DNA of 22,194 nucleotides from CBFHOS01 sp965657645 (GCA_965657645.1 CBFHOS010000028.1:1-22194), one strand, 5' to 3'; positions 1 through 8,493 are shown, counted from the first letter of the stretch. Numbers and translations: made by a program. The notes: a model not told the origin generated them from the sequence alone.

Positions 1-1191
1 CAACTTTATGGATCTACAGGCATGTTTACATTTGACCCGGGCTATGGCGCCACTGGATCATGTGTGTCTGGACTTACCTATATCGATGGTGACGAAGGTG
101 TGTTGTTGCACCGTGGATACGGCATCGAGGAACTAGCCGAAAAATCAGATTTTCTTGAGCTGGCTTATCTTCTGCTCGAAGGTGAATTGCCGAACGCCTC
201 TGAAAAAGAGTCTTTTGACAATGCAATCACCCTCCACACTATGGTGAATGAACAGCTATCGACGTTTTTCCGCGGGTTCCGCCGAGATGCGCACCCGATG
301 GCGATCATGTGCGGCGTTGTTGGCGCCCTATCTGCATTTTACCATGATTCTACCGACATCCACGATCCACAGCAGCGAATGATTGCATCGCGCCGGTTGA
401 TCGCAAAGATCCCGACCTTGGCGGCGATGGCCTATAAATATTCAATTGGTCAGCCATTCAATTATCCGCGCAACTCACTCTCATATGCCGAGAATTTCCT
501 GCATATGTGTTTTGCTGTTCCGTCTGAGGATTATGTTGTTGATCCGGTTCTTGCTGATGCTATGGACAAGATTTTCATCCTGCACGCTGATCACGAGCAA
601 AATGCGTCAACCTCAACTGTGCGCCTTGCTGGTTCATCTGGCGCCAATCCGTTTGCCTGTATTGCGGCTGGTATCGCCTCTTTGTGGGGACCTGCTCACG
701 GCGGCGCGAATGAGGCCGTTTTGAACATGCTTAACGAGATTGGCCATAAGGATAATATTCCTGAATATGTGGCTAAGGCGCGTGATAAGAACGATCCGTT
801 CCGGCTGTTTGGTTTTGGCCACCGCGTTTACAAGAACTTTGACCCACGGGCCAAGGTTATGCGCGCATCTTGCCACGAAGTGCTAGAGAGCCTTGGCGTC
901 GATGATCCATTGCTTGAACTTGCGATGGAACTCGAAGATATGGCCCTTAAGGACCAGTATTTCATTGATAAAAAGCTATATCCGAATGTCGATTTCTATT
1001 CAGGTATCATCCTAAAGGCGATGGGTTTCCCGACATCTATGTTCACCGTTCTATTCGCTGTTGCGCGGACGGTTGGATGGGTTGCCCAGTGGAATGAGAT
1101 GATCAAGGATCCGGCCCAGCGTATTGGCCGCCCTCGCCAGCTCTATATCGGCCCTGATCGTCGCGGCTATAAAGACATCAACGCCCGCTAG
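1..1191 (+). CDS. gltA: Citrate synthase (5' end cut by the window edge)
   Basis: This enzyme condenses oxaloacetate and acetyl-CoA to citrate, the first step of the TCA cycle, in the cytoplasm. The reading frame is open from base 1, and the residues before the first ATG (base 22) already match the family (LYGSTGMFTFDPGY), so the true start lies upstream and about 30 residues are missing compared with the usual length near 430. All three catalytic residues of the family are visible: His in GPAHGG (codon 697-699), His in FGFGHRVY (codon 820-822) and Asp in NVDFYSG (codon 991-993). It looks like the hexameric, GltA-type enzyme of Gram-negative bacteria and ends normally after QLYIGPDRRGYKDINAR. 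It is the only + strand gene here and runs tail to tail into lpxB with 12 bases between the stops. Confidence 0.97.
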   Translation, partial: QLYGSTGMFTFDPGYGATGSCVSGLTYIDGDEGVLLHRGYGIEELAEKSDFLELAYLLLEGELPNASEKESFDNAITLHTMVNEQLSTFFRGFRRDAHPMAIMCGVVGALSAFYHDSTDIHDPQQRMIASRRLIAKIPTLAAMAYKYSIGQPFNYPRNSLSYAENFLHMCFAVPSEDYVVDPVLADAMDKIFILHADHEQNASTSTVRLAGSSGANPFACIAAGIASLWGPAHGGANEAVLNMLNEIGHKDNIPEYVAKARDKNDPFRLFGFGHRVYKNFDPRAKVMRASCHEVLESLGVDDPLLELAMELEDMALKDQYFIDKKLYPNVDFYSGIILKAMGFPTSMFTVLFAVARTVGWVAQWNEMIKDPAQRIGRPRQLYIGPDRRGYKDINAR

Positions 1192-1203
1192 GCACATCGG
1201 TTA

Positions 1204-2358
1204 TTAGACCTCACCCAAATAAGGGTTTAACGCATCGGTGACGTTCTTGTTGAATTGTCCGCCGCCGCGCATGGTTTCACGCAATTGTGCGGCATCGGCT
1301 ATTGCCCGTTGCTTTGCCTCTGGGTTGTTTAATACCGCTAGAACGCCCGTTGCGAGAGTGTGCGGCGTTGCCTTTTGTTGAAAATATAGCGGATATATCT
1401 CGCGTCCCAATATAGCGTTGGGCAGGATCACCTTGTCCATATTTACCAGCAAACGCCCGATAAAGGCGGATACAGCGCTAGTGATATAGGTTGCTATTCC
1501 AGGGGCGCCCATTAGGGCTGTTTGCAGAGTAACCGTGCCAGACGCCGCCAAAACAGCATCCGCATTGCCAACTGCCCGATAGAAATCATCGCTTTTCGTT
1601 GTGATCGCGATATTGCTCTCGCCATACCTCGCCAAGATATCGGTAACCATCGGCTCCATCCGTGCGATTGTGGGCAGGGTTACGCTGATCTCGGGCTGTT
1701 GTTTTCTTACCATAGCCACAGCACCAAGCATGGCCGGTAATATCCGCGTTAGCTCCCCGCGCCGACTACCGGGCAAGATAACCAGATGCTTGGGCTTATT
1801 CGCGGTCTTGCCCGATGATTCGACCGGCACCAACCGATCGTCATACGCCTCTGGATGGCCAATGAATTTGGCATCAATGCCCAAAGGTGTGAAATAATCC
1901 GGCTCGAATGGAAATAGGCATAAAAGACCGTCTAGCGTTCCTTTCAACCTATGTTTACGCCATTCACCCCATGCCCAGATTGTTGGGGCAACTGTATGCA
2001 CAATCGGTGCGCTCCACCCTTCGCTTGCCATCCGTTTTTTCAACCGTGCGGCCAAACGGAGGGAAAACCCCTTGGCATCAATTGTTAGGATAAGCTTTGG
2101 TTTTGTAGCGATTATCTGGTCGATTAATTGGTTCATAAATCTGGATAATCGTGGATAGGCCATTAGCGCCGCGCCAAACCCGATGATCGATAGCGCGTCC
2201 ATATCGCCCCATTCGCGCAAGCCGGCATCACGCATCTGATCACCGCCAATACCGACCCATTCCTGTGGGCCATATTCACTGTCAATTGCGCCCATCATAC
2301 GAGCGGCCAGAGCATCGCCAGATGGTTCGCCCGCTAGAATGAAAATAGGCCCAGTCAT
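1204..2358 (-). CDS. lpxB: Lipid-A-disaccharide synthase
   Basis: LpxB (glycosyltransferase family 19) joins UDP-2,3-diacylglucosamine and 2,3-diacylglucosamine-1-phosphate into the lipid A disaccharide at the inner face of the inner membrane. The N-terminus reads TGPIFILAGEPSGD, the typical LpxB opening, and the later segments GFSLRLAARLKK, IWAWGEWRKHRL and LPGSRRGEL also fit. I chose the ATG at 2358, which has AAGAGG about nine bases upstream. The frame stays open to 2424, but that longer form adds 22 residues unlike the family and overlaps the end of lpxI. The resulting 384 residues match the usual 380-390. It is the last gene of the bamA-lpxB run, 19 bases after lpxI, directly after the enzyme that makes its UDP-sugar substrate. 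Confidence 0.96.
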   Translation of the reverse strand: MTGPIFILAGEPSGDALAARMMGAIDSEYGPQEWVGIGGDQMRDAGLREWGDMDALSIIGFGAALMAYPRLSRFMNQLIDQIIATKPKLILTIDAKGFSLRLAARLKKRMASEGWSAPIVHTVAPTIWAWGEWRKHRLKGTLDGLLCLFPFEPDYFTPLGIDAKFIGHPEAYDDRLVPVESSGKTANKPKHLVILPGSRRGELTRILPAMLGAVAMVRKQQPEISVTLPTIARMEPMVTDILARYGESNIAITTKSDDFYRAVGNADAVLAASGTVTLQTALMGAPGIATYITSAVSAFIGRLLVNMDKVILPNAILGREIYPLYFQQKATPHTLATGVLAVLNNPEAKQRAIADAAQLRETMRGGGQFNKNVTDALNPYLGEV

Positions 2359-2377
2359 GCTATATCGCCTCTTGGTG

Positions 2378-3199
2378 CTATTTTGGTTGGGTTTCAACGC
2401 CAATAAGCGCGATTTTAGCGGCACGGCAAGCGGTTACGATATCATCGAGTGGATCGGCTAGCAAAACACTCTCCGCGCCAATGGCAATCGCGCCAATCCC
2501 TGCCTTTTGTGCCATTGTCACGGTCGTGACGCCAAAGACTGGACGATCAAGGCGTAGATCCTGTCCCGATTTAGGCATTTTCAGCAATGTTGCACAATTT
2601 GCCGCCAGATCGAGCAAGTCCCCTGCCCGCGATATCATCGCGTCAGTGCCCTCGGCGGCCTCAATTGCAATAACCCGCCCTTGCTGGATAATCGCGGCCT
2701 GTCCAACGTCTAGGGCGCCAAGGCTAGCCAGAACTGATATGCCCAACTCAATGTCGGGGGCAATCAACGCGGCAACTTTGGCATCATCAACGATCACCCC
2801 GCCGCTTAGTGACCGATCGGCGATGAAATTGTCTGGTGAGATTGTCTCAATTCCAGCCTCGGCAAAATAGGCGCAGATGATCCGCAATAGACCATCATCG
2901 CCTCTGGTGAGTGCCTTACCGAGCAGTTTTAGCGCATCACCATCGGGGCGAAGATCACCAAGCGATGGGCGTTCAACCTTGCCAGCCATAACCAGCCGGT
3001 CACAGCCCATCTCGACCATTAATGCCCGCGTTTTTGAAATCGCGCCAAGGTCAATCTGGTGATGTGTGAAATCTGAAAAATCGCTGTCTGCCTGACCACG
3101 AATGGCGAACAGCACAACGTCGGTTCCGCCGTCTCGTGCGGCATGGGCAATATCAACTGGCAGAGTGCCGCGCCCGGCTATGATTGCCAATATTGCCAT
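2378..3199 (-). CDS. lpxI: UDP-2,3-diacylglucosamine pyrophosphatase LpxI
   Basis: LpxI (once DUF1009) splits UDP-2,3-diacylglucosamine to lipid X and UMP; it replaces the unrelated LpxH in alphaproteobacteria. The protein has 273 residues, close to the characterised Caulobacter enzyme. The N-terminal half starts with AILAIIAGRGTLPVDIA, a family hallmark. The C-terminal half carries GRVIAIEAAEGTD (about residues 175-187) and QDLRLDRPVFGVTTV (213-227). Asp218 in the latter is the likely counterpart of the catalytic Asp reported for the Caulobacter protein; this alignment is from memory. The ATG at 3199 has AGGATCAG just upstream, and lpxA stops only six bases before it, so translation is probably coupled. 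Its place between lpxA and lpxB supports the role. Confidence 0.94.
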   Translation of the reverse strand: MAILAIIAGRGTLPVDIAHAARDGGTDVVLFAIRGQADSDFSDFTHHQIDLGAISKTRALMVEMGCDRLVMAGKVERPSLGDLRPDGDALKLLGKALTRGDDGLLRIICAYFAEAGIETISPDNFIADRSLSGGVIVDDAKVAALIAPDIELGISVLASLGALDVGQAAIIQQGRVIAIEAAEGTDAMISRAGDLLDLAANCATLLKMPKSGQDLRLDRPVFGVTTVTMAQKAGIGAIAIGAESVLLADPLDDIVTACRAAKIALIGVETQPK

Positions 3200-3205
3200 C
3201 TGATC

Positions 3206-4000
3206 CTACGGTTTCCCCGCATGGCAAATACCATTGCGCGATGCATTCTCGATGAAATCAAAGATTTTAGTGATCTGCTGGTGATCACCATAGGCGGCTT
3301 TTGCGGCCTTAAGGCGATCAGCAAACAACCCGCTACCCTTAAACAGCATCCGATAGGCCGAACGGATATCATCAATATCGGACTGTTCAAACCCACGGCG
3401 GCCAAGGCCAATCACATTAATGCCGGTTAGTAATGCCCGATTGCCAACAGCGATCGCAAACGGAATAACGTCTTTATCAACGGCGGTTTGCGAGCCAATC
3501 ATCGAATGATCACCCACCCGGCAGAATTGCTGGACCGAGGCAAACCCGCCCATCATTACGTTACTGCCGATTTTGGCATGACCACCAAGGGTGGCATTAT
3601 TGGCAAAAATAACATTGTCACCAACAACACAATCATGCGCGACATGCGTAGCCGCCATAAAGATACCGTTGTTACCAACAATTGTTTTCATCGCGTCGAT
3701 CGCGGTGCCGGGATGCATTGTGACATGCTCACGGATGATATTATTGTCGCCAATTTCCAAGGTCGAATCTTCGCCAGCATAGCGCGTATGCTGGGGTGCA
3801 CAGCCAAGGGCGGCGAATGGGAATATTTCACACCCCGCGCCAATTGAGGTGTTTCCATCGATAACAACATGGCTATGAATATGCACATTGTCGCCAATGG
3901 TAACCTTTGCACCGATGACGCTATAGGGGCCGATGCGAACATTAGCGCCAATTTGCGCCGCCGGATTAATGAGTGCGGTTGGGTGAATGCTGCCAGACAT
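3206..4000 (-). CDS. lpxA: UDP-N-acetylglucosamine 3-O-acyltransferase
   Basis: LpxA transfers a 3-hydroxyacyl chain from acyl-ACP to the 3-OH of UDP-GlcNAc, the first step of lipid A synthesis. The sequence is a run of hexapeptide repeats (left-handed beta helix, about residues 2-190) and a helical C-terminus containing NVIGLGRRGFEQSDI. The catalytic His of THVAHDC is residue 122, equivalent to E. coli His125. The ATG at 4000 shares one base with the fabZ stop (TAATG), which suggests translational coupling; the frame stays open to 4090, but that extra N-terminus overlaps fabZ and is unlike the family. Length is 264 residues (E. coli 262). At the place of E. coli Gly173, the residue that sets acyl length, this protein has Ser (QFCRVGDHSMIGS). 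Confidence 0.96.
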   Translation of the reverse strand: MSGSIHPTALINPAAQIGANVRIGPYSVIGAKVTIGDNVHIHSHVVIDGNTSIGAGCEIFPFAALGCAPQHTRYAGEDSTLEIGDNNIIREHVTMHPGTAIDAMKTIVGNNGIFMAATHVAHDCVVGDNVIFANNATLGGHAKIGSNVMMGGFASVQQFCRVGDHSMIGSQTAVDKDVIPFAIAVGNRALLTGINVIGLGRRGFEQSDIDDIRSAYRMLFKGSGLFADRLKAAKAAYGDHQQITKIFDFIENASRNGICHAGKP

Positions 4001-4461
4001 TATGATCTGTCCGGATCGACGATCATTGCCCCAAATTCGGCCTCTGACATTTTGGCACCATCTACAAAAGCGGTGCCTTTGAATTTCCACAGCGGACCTC
4101 TGGCGCTCACCTTTTCAATATGGAGCTTGAGCAGATCGCCGGGGCGCACTGGATTGCGGAATTTCACCTTGTCGATGGTGGTGAAAAATACCAGCTTGTC
4201 ATCGGTTTCAGAACCAAGAGTAACACTGACCATACAGGCAGCGGCCTGCGCCATAGCCTCAACGATCAATACGCCCGGCATAATCGGATAATCTGGAAAA
4301 TGGCCGGCAAAGAATGGCTCGGCATTACTAACCGCCTTGATACCAACGGCGGAAACATCCGGAACAATATCTTCAACCTTATCGATAAGCAGCATTGGCG
4401 CGCGATGCGGTATACGCTTTTTGATTTCATCGATATTCAAAGAAGTGACGGCACTATCCAT
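4000..4461 (-). CDS. fabZ: 3-hydroxyacyl-ACP dehydratase FabZ
   Basis: FabZ removes water from 3-hydroxyacyl-ACP to give trans-2-enoyl-ACP in fatty acid elongation. It draws on the same 3-hydroxyacyl-ACP pool that LpxA and LpxD use, which explains its place between them. The hot-dog fold signature is clear: IPHRAPMLLIDKV near the N-terminus, then GHFPDYPIMPGVLIVEAMAQ with catalytic His54 and Glu68. Length is 153 residues, normal for the family. The ATG at 4461 has AGGATTA upstream. It begins 24 bases after lpxD stops and overlaps the lpxA start by one base. Confidence 0.97.
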   Translation of the reverse strand: MDSAVTSLNIDEIKKRIPHRAPMLLIDKVEDIVPDVSAVGIKAVSNAEPFFAGHFPDYPIMPGVLIVEAMAQAAACMVSVTLGSETDDKLVFFTTIDKVKFRNPVRPGDLLKLHIEKVSARGPLWKFKGTAFVDGAKMSEAEFGAMIVDPDRS

Positions 4462-4485
4462 AATTAATCCTATTTTTTGGCAACC

Positions 4486-5490
4486 CTATTTTTTGGGACG
4501 CAACAAGCTTCGTAACTTAGCCTGATCGCGCCAGTATTTGCTAGCATCTTCGCCCGGAAATCCGGCTATTTTTGCTCCTGCAGGAACATCTTTGGTAATA
4601 CCGGCGCGGGCCATTAAAACGGCGCCATCACCAATGTTGATATGATCTGCCACCCCGACTTGGCCGCCCATTACCACTGATGAACCGACTGTCGTACTGC
4701 CTGCAATTCCAACCTGAGATGCAATGATAACCCGATCGCCGAGGATGCAATTATGCGCAATCTGGACCAGATTGTCGATCATCACATACTCACCAAGTAT
4801 TGTGTCATCAAGACTGCCGCGGTCTATGGTCGAGTTTGCACCGATGTGTGATCCTTGGCCGATACGCACAATGCCAAGATGGGGAACCATTACCGGCCCA
4901 TCCTTTGTCATCTCAAAACCAAATCCGGACTCGCCAATGACACAGCCAGCCTTGACGGTGACATTATCGGCCAGCGTTGCATAGGAAACCACCGCATTAG
5001 CGCCAATCCGGCAATGCGCCCCGATGACGACATTATCGCCAATAACAGCGCCGGCACCGATGATTGTCCCCTCACCGATCTTTGCACCACTGGCGATAAT
5101 GGCACTGTCTGCGATAGACGCTGATGGGGCGATGCTGGGCGTTTGATCAGTCTTTGCTTTACCCTCAACAAGCCAATTGGCTGCCATCGCAAAGCCAGCC
5201 CGCGGATTGTCGACAATCAACCAAGACACATCGGCGGCGCGGCTCTGATCACTGAGTTTTGCGGCGATATCACTCGTTGTGACAACAATTGCCCCCGCTA
5301 GTTCACTCGCTCCATCACCGGTATCAATATTGGCGAGAAAACATAACGAGCCAGCAGAGCAATTCGTGAAAGCGGTGATATCTGTGATAATTCTGTCGCC
5401 GGATCCGATCAGTTCAGCCCCAATTGTGGCGGCTAGCTGGGCCGCTGTGATGGCTTTTTTCATTTGGAAAAACTGACCATTCAACGCCAT
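4486..5490 (-). CDS. lpxD: UDP-3-O-acylglucosamine N-acyltransferase
   Basis: LpxD adds the second 3-hydroxyacyl chain, to the 2-amino group of UDP-3-O-acylglucosamine. An N-terminal uridine-binding domain (about residues 15-110) is followed by hexapeptide repeats (about 118-305) and a short C-terminal helix. His246 in IAHNCILG corresponds to the catalytic His239 of E. coli LpxD, and ESGFGFE (187-193) is also typical. I chose the ATG at 5490, giving 334 residues, because alphaproteobacterial LpxD proteins often begin with a short FF-containing segment, as here (ALNGQFFQ); the next Met is at 5463. The likely ribosome binding site GGAAG lies in the last codons of skp, which stops five bases upstream. 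Confidence 0.95.
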   Translation of the reverse strand: MALNGQFFQMKKAITAAQLAATIGAELIGSGDRIITDITAFTNCSAGSLCFLANIDTGDGASELAGAIVVTTSDIAAKLSDQSRAADVSWLIVDNPRAGFAMAANWLVEGKAKTDQTPSIAPSASIADSAIIASGAKIGEGTIIGAGAVIGDNVVIGAHCRIGANAVVSYATLADNVTVKAGCVIGESGFGFEMTKDGPVMVPHLGIVRIGQGSHIGANSTIDRGSLDDTILGEYVMIDNLVQIAHNCILGDRVIIASQVGIAGSTTVGSSVVMGGQVGVADHINIGDGAVLMARAGITKDVPAGAKIAGFPGEDASKYWRDQAKLRSLLRPKK

Positions 5491-5495
5491 AGCAG

Positions 5496-6152
5496 CTAGC
5501 TTCCGTTATCCGAATCAACCTTGATCTCGATACGGGCATTTTTCGTACGTTCGTTAAGGCGCTCGAGGACCGCATCGGAAATGTTCAATCCAGGCACGTA
5601 GATCAGCGCCGCATCACGGACCAGAACAAGGTCAAGGGTACGCTCGCGGGCGATCTCCTTCACAATATCCAAGGCGATGTTCCTAAGGTCGTTCTGGGCC
5701 TCTTGAAACGCAATATCGAGGGTCTGTCGCCGGTATTGAATTTGCCGCTGTAGCTCGGTGACATTGGCCTGAAACTCAGCCAATTGTTCATCAAATGCCT
5801 CTTGCGACAACATTAATTTGCTGTCCATCAACTGGCGTTCAACCTGTTGTAGCTCGGTTTCGCGCTGGGTGAATTCCTGTTGAAAGGCAAGGCGTTGTTC
5901 ATCTAAAAGTTCGCGAACACGGACAGTTCCGCTTGATGCGCGCAATACACCATCAATATCAATGAGGCCAATCCGCCGCACTTCCATTTCAGGGTAATCA
6001 TCGACTGACCCGACAACCGCCGCGCTTGTGGTCCCCGTTTCTGTCCCGGCAGAATCATTGTCGTCAGCCGTGGCCGCGATAGGGTGAAACGCCATGAAAA
6101 AGCCAGCAAAACCTATGGTAACCGCAGTTTTTAGCGATATGGAGCGCACCAT
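5496..6152 (-). CDS. skp: Skp/OmpH-family periplasmic chaperone
   Basis: Skp (OmpH) chaperones hold unfolded outer-membrane proteins in the periplasm on the way to the BAM complex. The ATG at 6152 follows the bamA stop by one base (TAGGATG) and gives a clean signal peptide: basic MVRSISLK, a hydrophobic stretch, then a likely cut after ATA (residue 29). The frame can be extended to a TTG at 6170, but that overlaps bamA. After the signal comes an acidic, Ser/Thr-rich linker (about residues 30-55) that E. coli Skp lacks, then the OmpH domain: IGLIDIDGVL, a long Gln/Glu-rich coiled coil (about 80-150) and the closing strand region DLVLVRDAALIYV. Length is 218 residues, longer than E. coli Skp (161). 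Its position between bamA and lpxD is the classical one. Confidence 0.9.
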   Translation of the reverse strand: MVRSISLKTAVTIGFAGFFMAFHPIAATADDNDSAGTETGTTSAAVVGSVDDYPEMEVRRIGLIDIDGVLRASSGTVRVRELLDEQRLAFQQEFTQRETELQQVERQLMDSKLMLSQEAFDEQLAEFQANVTELQRQIQYRRQTLDIAFQEAQNDLRNIALDIVKEIARERTLDLVLVRDAALIYVPGLNISDAVLERLNERTKNARIEIKVDSDNGS

Positions 6153-6153
6153 C

Positions 6154-8433
6154 CTAGAGCCTCGCACCAATTGCCAGCTGGAAGCGTTTCAGATTGTCGT
6201 GTGGTTGTTTATCAACCGCATCAGCCCAGTAGAATGACAGCGGTCCCAAAATTGTATCCCAAAGGAAACCAAATCCAACCGAGGTACGCATAGAGCTATC
6301 ATTTGGCTTGGTTACGCCGGTTGGAAAATCTGTGCCCCAGGTCGAGCCAACATCGGTAAACACTGTCCAACGCAGACCAAGGTCACTGCTAAGGCCCAAA
6401 TCAGAGACGATCTCTGCGCTTCCAGAATAAACGTTATTACCGCCAACAGCGCCCTTGGTACCAGTGTCACGCGGGCCAATGCCGCCACCGGCAAAGCCGC
6501 GTACATCTCGGCCACCTAGGAAAAACCGCTGTGACTGTGTGACTTTTTCACCCAGTCCAGACACGGTGCCATAACGGCCCTTAAAGCCTAGGACGACCGA
6601 GTTAAAGAAGAATGATTGGTAATGGGCACCGTTGATCACCACTTTTGCATAGGTGGCGTCACCGCCCAAACCGGCAACTTCCTGATAACTGCGGAGCAAA
6701 TAACCTTCGGTCGGATCAATCCGATTATCGCGCGTATCTTTACTGATGCTGTAATTGACGGCTGACTTCAAAATAGTCTTACCATTCTCTCCAGTAACGG
6801 ACGTTGCCTTGGTCGAGGTGTTAGACACCTTTGACTGCGAAACTTCATAACCAACGCGGTGGTAGATATCACCCGCGGCAGAAAAACCTACGCCCAGATC
6901 AAAACCGGTTTGATCAACGGTCGCCGTGCTCCGCTTTAACTGCTCTTTAAAGAAGGACGCGCTACCGAGCAGATTGCGGCCAAACAAATACGGCTCCGTT
7001 GTGCCAACCCGAAAATCGGTGCGCGAGTCAGATGTGCTCAATGTGGCCTCTAGTGACCGTCCCGTACCAAGGAAGTTTCTCTCATTGATACCAAGGGTAA
7101 AGCTGGTTTTATCAAGCGTTGAATAGCCGAGACCGATGGAGAATTCACCTGTTGATTGTTCTTCCACCGTCACCTCAGTGACGGTCTGTTCAGGGCTAGA
7201 GCCCACAAGATTACGAACAGATACATTAGAGAAATAACCCAAATTGCGGATATTACGAACAGAACGATCAAGCTTTAACTGGTTAAACGCATCGCCTTCA
7301 GCAAGCTCCATCTGACGCCGGATAACCCTGTCCTGTGTCCGTGAATTATCAATAATTTCAATGCGTTCAACAAAGTTCTTGCGAGCCTTGCCGATGCTAA
7401 TATTAATCGAAAGCGTTTCGGTTTCGGGATCGGTGTTGATCTCAGGGTTAATATCAACAAATGCATAACCAATGGCGCCGAGCTGGTTAGTGATGTCGAG
7501 CAAGCCCTGTTCCATCCTCCGCACGTCGTACCAGCCTTCATCACCAAAATCGACCATTGCAGTCAGCGCCGCAATGTCGAGGTTAGGAATTTGGCTATCG
7601 ATAGAAATCTCACCGACTTTATAGCGCGGCCCCTCATCCAGAATGAAGGAAACAGCAAATCCGGTGCGGTCGGGCAACAATCCGCCTTTGACCCGTGTTA
7701 CATCAATATCGGCGTAACCGCGGGCAAGATAAAACTGGCGCAACAGCCGGACATCATAATCTAACCGGCCCTCGTCATATTTATCTGTTGAGGAAAACAC
7801 TGCCCACCAACGCTGGACCCTGCTGGAAATACTGCTACGAAGGGCATAATCACTATAGCGCTGATTGCCATTAAATGTGATTGATTTGATTTTGATTAGT
7901 GGGCCTTCATCGACAACAAAGGCCAAATCCACACGGTTGCCGTCCAACTCGATGATTTGCGGCTCAACAACAGCGGCAAAGCGGCCGCCGGCCTGATAAA
8001 CGTCAAGTAGGCGCTGTGCACCTTCTAGGGCGAGCTCGCGCGTGTAGACGCGGCGTGGTTCAATATCCAGATATTCGAGCAGTTTTTCATCAGCAATTGC
8101 GTCATTACCCTCGATATTCACCCGGTTAATGATCGGGTTCTCCTGAATGGTAATCCGTAGTGCGGTTCCATCAATTTCCATATCGATGTCGCGGAAGAGG
8201 TCAGTTTCAAAGAGCCGGTCCAACGCGATATTCAATGAACTGGTGCTAACCAAATCGCCAGCTTTTAGCGGCAGATAGGACAACACAGTGCCGACAGCAA
8301 CACGGCGATTGCCGGTCACAACAATTTCATCAATTCTAACCGAGTCAGAAGAGGTTTGCGCATAACCATTTTGGGGAGAAACAAGCAGGGTTAACCCTGC
8401 CAGCATCAAAAAAATCGCAACGAGAAATCGCAT
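6154..8433 (-). CDS. bamA: Outer-membrane protein assembly factor BamA
   Basis: BamA is the Omp85-family core of the BAM complex, which folds beta-barrel proteins into the outer membrane. The precursor has a signal peptide (MRFLVAIFLMLAGL, likely cut after GYA at residue 25), POTRA repeats over roughly residues 30-345 (first repeat IDEIVVTGNRRV), and a C-terminal barrel from about 360 with SIGLGYSTLDK and the loop-6 region around FFLGGRDVRGFAGGG. Length is 759 residues. I chose the ATG at 8433: it has AGGGA nine bases upstream and starts right at the signal peptide. An in-frame ATG at 8457 lies almost on the predicted transcription start. The last residues are FQLAIGARL, so the protein ends in Leu rather than the usual Phe or Trp. 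It heads the outer-membrane operon. Confidence 0.96.
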   Translation of the reverse strand: MRFLVAIFLMLAGLTLLVSPQNGYAQTSSDSVRIDEIVVTGNRRVAVGTVLSYLPLKAGDLVSTSSLNIALDRLFETDLFRDIDMEIDGTALRITIQENPIINRVNIEGNDAIADEKLLEYLDIEPRRVYTRELALEGAQRLLDVYQAGGRFAAVVEPQIIELDGNRVDLAFVVDEGPLIKIKSITFNGNQRYSDYALRSSISSRVQRWWAVFSSTDKYDEGRLDYDVRLLRQFYLARGYADIDVTRVKGGLLPDRTGFAVSFILDEGPRYKVGEISIDSQIPNLDIAALTAMVDFGDEGWYDVRRMEQGLLDITNQLGAIGYAFVDINPEINTDPETETLSINISIGKARKNFVERIEIIDNSRTQDRVIRRQMELAEGDAFNQLKLDRSVRNIRNLGYFSNVSVRNLVGSSPEQTVTEVTVEEQSTGEFSIGLGYSTLDKTSFTLGINERNFLGTGRSLEATLSTSDSRTDFRVGTTEPYLFGRNLLGSASFFKEQLKRSTATVDQTGFDLGVGFSAAGDIYHRVGYEVSQSKVSNTSTKATSVTGENGKTILKSAVNYSISKDTRDNRIDPTEGYLLRSYQEVAGLGGDATYAKVVINGAHYQSFFFNSVVLGFKGRYGTVSGLGEKVTQSQRFFLGGRDVRGFAGGGIGPRDTGTKGAVGGNNVYSGSAEIVSDLGLSSDLGLRWTVFTDVGSTWGTDFPTGVTKPNDSSMRTSVGFGFLWDTILGPLSFYWADAVDKQPHDNLKRFQLAIGARL

Positions 8434-8465
8434 GTTGAAAGTCCCTAACCACATCATCCTTGGGA

Positions 8466-8493
8466 ACTATAACCACGCAAACATATTTGTAAA
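8466..8493 (-). promoter_or_regulatory. Candidate sigma70 promoter of the bamA-lpxB operon
   Basis: On the - strand the sequence reads TTTACA (8493-8488), a 16-base spacer, then TATAGT (8471-8466). Each box matches the sigma70 consensus at five of six positions. Transcription would start near 8459, giving a leader of about 26 bases before the bamA ATG at 8433. It sits in the 133-base gap between rseP and bamA, the largest gap in the second half of the cluster. The match is direct; activity is inferred. Confidence 0.55.

Noticed and set aside
2378..3199. lpxI as a novel enzyme replacing lpxH
   Set aside because: The LpxI route is already described for Caulobacter and is usual in alphaproteobacteria, so it is not new.
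3869..4291. A 140-codon + strand open frame opposite the lpxA-fabZ junction
   Set aside because: It is antisense to conserved hexapeptide and hot-dog coding sequence and shows no independent coding signal.
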